Source: Vibrio sp. 99-8-1
GTDB lineage: Bacteria; Pseudomonadota; Gammaproteobacteria; Enterobacterales; Vibrionaceae
DNA length: 64,000 nt
Assembly (NCBI RefSeq): GCF_013114595.1
Contig: NZ_VTXE01000004.1
Location: 118,989-182,988 of the forward strand
Direction of reading: 5' to 3'
Shown here: one piece after another, positions 62,729-64,000 of the stretch
Position numbering within the stretch: position 1 is the stretch's first letter
Layout: the number at the start of each line of letters is the position of its first letter
Translations under genes and position numbers: made by a program
Notes under the pieces: model-generated
Told to the model about the DNA's origin: nothing
Database searches by the model: none
The model's input: only the letters and a program-made list of their open reading frames with translations

Positions 62729-63742
62729 GTGCCAAACTTGATTCCATACAATAAAAGTTATCTAAGTAGCTCCGATCTATGCGCTAAACTTCAAGGACAA
62801 GGCTTAACCATCAACGATCTAGCAAAAGCTAAAAAAGAGCTTGAGCGTTGTAGTTATTACCGCTTTAAAGCCTATTTATTTCCTTTCAAAGACTTAGAAA
62901 CTAAGACTTACAATACTGGTTCTACCTTTGAACAGGGCTATGAATTATATCACTTTGATAGTGAGCTGCGAGCGTACTTATTCCGAATCATTGAAAAAGT
63001 TGAAATTGGCGTTCGTTCTGCTCTGGATCAATGGATTACCGGAAAAACTGGAAATCCATTTTGGTATCTGGATTCCTCATTATTCAATAGTAATGGTGAC
63101 CAGATTAAGACCGTAACGACGTTACGTTCTATGTTCATTAGTTCAAAAGAAGAATATGCTCTTCATTATCGTGGTAAGTACTACAACGATTATTGTCCAT
63201 TTTATAGGGAGTTACCACCTGCTTGGGTTGCTCTTGAACTCATGACATTCGGTAATATTTTAAGCCTAATGGATAATTTTACTACTGACTCAGTACAAAG
63301 TCTTAAGCTCAACCGTTTCGCAAATAATAAGCTCGGTGTAAATAAGTACCAATCATTGACAAACTGGATGGGCTGTATTCGTCATGTAAGAAATGCTTGT
63401 GGTCACCATAACCGTCTATTCAATCGCAACCTAAGTGCACCTACTGGAATCAAACGAGTTCTAAATGGTGATATTTCGTTAGTTCGTACAAATCCCCAAC
63501 ACGGAACTAGGCAGACAGACCAAGTGAATAGGATCTATACGAATATTTGTGCAATACAAAAAATTTATACAGGTCTAGGTCACGAGGAAAAACTGGGACC
63601 AGCATTAGCGCATCTATTTGAAAAATATCCAACAGCGAAACTGTTTAGAGAATCCATGGGCTTTCCAGTTCAGTGGCATCAAGAGCTCTTGTTGTTTAAC
63701 CTTACTATTGAGAATCGGACAACAGGGACAGGCGTCGTATGA
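62729..63742 (+). CDS. Abi_2 (AbiD/AbiF-like) family protein with HEPN RNase-like motif
   Basis: A 337-residue protein of the abortive-infection Abi_2 family. N-terminal DLAKAKKELERCSYYRFKAYLFPF and FDSELRAYLFRIIEKVEIGVRSAL are family-typical. RHVRNACGHHNRLFNR near residue 220 carries the Rx4-6H motif of HEPN ribonucleases. Related proteins block phage growth, and many act as toxins or RNA-targeting effectors. GTG 62729 with AGGGCC upstream. No partner antitoxin is visible. It lies next to repeats, which suggests accessory DNA. Confidence 0.86.
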   Translation: MPNLIPYNKSYLSSSDLCAKLQGQGLTINDLAKAKKELERCSYYRFKAYLFPFKDLETKTYNTGSTFEQGYELYHFDSELRAYLFRIIEKVEIGVRSALDQWITGKTGNPFWYLDSSLFNSNGDQIKTVTTLRSMFISSKEEYALHYRGKYYNDYCPFYRELPPAWVALELMTFGNILSLMDNFTTDSVQSLKLNRFANNKLGVNKYQSLTNWMGCIRHVRNACGHHNRLFNRNLSAPTGIKRVLNGDISLVRTNPQHGTRQTDQVNRIYTNICAIQKIYTGLGHEEKLGPALAHLFEKYPTAKLFRESMGFPVQWHQELLLFNLTIENRTTGTGVV

Positions 63743-63887
63743 AAATGGACAACGGGACAACGAGAAGGACAACGAGGACAGGCACCTCATGAAAAAACTA
63801 ATATAATTTTTCTAGCATTTGAAATTTTTGGTATCCAATTGAATTTATTAAGATAATTACGAAAGCAGGCACCGACAATGGTGCCTG
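63725..63887. repeat. REP-like patch of GGACA(GG)C repeats
   Basis: GGACA-based units recur between 63717 and 63785: GGACAACAGGGACAGGCG, GGACAACGGGACAACGAG, GGACAACGAGGACAGGCACC. Two longer imperfect copies (GGGACAGGCGTCGTATGAAA at 63725-63744 and AGGACAGGCACCTCATGAAA at 63775-63794) lie 50 bases apart. The inverted partner GGTGCCTGTC follows at 63880-63889. GGGACAGGCACC-type sequences are familiar beside RAYT-type transposase genes in related bacteria; none is seen here. Confidence 0.55.
63866..63887. terminator. CAGGCACC hairpin between Abi gene and the edge gene
   Basis: CAGGCACC (63866-63873), 6-base loop, GGTGCCTG (63880-63887), then TCTTTTATTT. It fits an intrinsic terminator on the plus strand and at the same time contains the REP-like GGTGCCTGTC word. 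It lies just past the stop of the minus-strand edge frame. Confidence 0.6.
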
Positions 63888-63898
63888 TCTTTTATTTG

Positions 63899-64000
63899 TT
63901 ACTCTTTATCCTGATGCTTAAACTGGTTAAGCAATGTCAGCAGAAAAACACGTATTTCGTTATCAATTGGGGTGTTATCGCTATTTGCGTTAAGGATAAA
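63899..64000 (-). CDS. Possible C-terminal end of an unidentified gene (cut by window edge)
   Basis: On the minus strand an open frame of 33 codons enters from the window edge and ends in TAA (complement of 63899-63901), with a terminator-like hairpin 12 bases further on. The residues (SDNTPIDNEIRVFLLTLLNQF, then KHQDKE) look like normal protein, but the piece is too short to identify. Confidence 0.4.
   Translation of the reverse strand, partial: FILNANSDNTPIDNEIRVFLLTLLNQFKHQDKE

Noticed and set aside
1..64000. CRISPR array, tRNA, rRNA or intact insertion sequence
   Set aside because: Scanned by eye for regularly spaced repeats, tRNA TTCGA loops with CCA, rRNA words and transposase motifs; none supported.

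Overview
The window reads as chromosome of a marine Vibrionaceae-like gammaproteobacterium. The basis is gene content and protein style: CheV, an RND pump, a YaeQ-like protein, a thiEFSGH operon behind a TPP riboswitch, a CbiP/CobS-type cobalamin salvage block, YbiT-type ABC-F and a long-form GAPDH. No rRNA, tRNA, CRISPR array or complete insertion sequence was seen.

Layout. 1-9.4 kb is ordinary chromosome: end of a chemoreceptor gene, an Hpt/HD-GYP protein, an RND efflux adaptor/pump pair, cheV, a parvulin, an unknown gene with yaeQ, and a cold-shock gene. 9.4-22.8 kb is one long anaerobic-type (early cobalt insertion) corrin operon: cbiD-cbiC-cbiET-cbiL-cbiG-cbiH-cbiF-cobA-cbiB-cobD-cobU-cobT. 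It is preceded by a perfect FNR-type box and a cobalamin riboswitch. 22.9-27.3 kb is an organohalide-respiration module: a LysR regulator divergent from rdhA (Tat-exported, two Fe-S motifs, corrinoid-dependent reductive dehalogenase), rdhB (membrane anchor), a Sel1-repeat protein and a LuxR-type regulator. 27.4-40.05 kb is an L-fucose locus: fucP, two divergent DeoR-type paralogues, a sugar ABC transporter, then fucI-fucK-fucU-fucA-fucO. 40.3-41.4 kb is an orphan citC. 41.5-45.3 kb is the TPP riboswitch with thiE-thiF-thiS-thiG-thiH and no thiC. 45.4-51.8 kb holds a CHASE4/degenerate GGDEF/EAL protein, a three-gene TadE/TadF/TadG-like set and an outer-membrane barrel. 52.3-57.1 kb is the second corrin block: cobQ(cbiP)-cobB(cbiA)-phosphatase-cobC-cobS. 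57.3-64 kb holds an RhlE-type helicase, ABC-F ybiT, a GAPDH, an Abi_2/HEPN protein, a REP-like repeat patch and the edge of another gene.

How it fits together. The two corrin blocks supply most of de novo cobamide synthesis. Reductive dehalogenases need a cobamide, so the cbi operon lying directly beside rdhAB, with an anaerobic FNR-type box in front of it, suggests a locus for making the cofactor and using it in anaerobic dehalorespiration. The window lacks recognisable cbiJ/cobK, cobalt chelatase, precorrin-2 dehydrogenase, corrinoid adenosyltransferase and cobalt transport genes, so these must lie elsewhere if the pathway is complete. Notable departures are a CbiG fused to a thioredoxin-like [2Fe-2S] domain, a CobA with a HemD-like tail, and a CobT that resembles the archaeal type.
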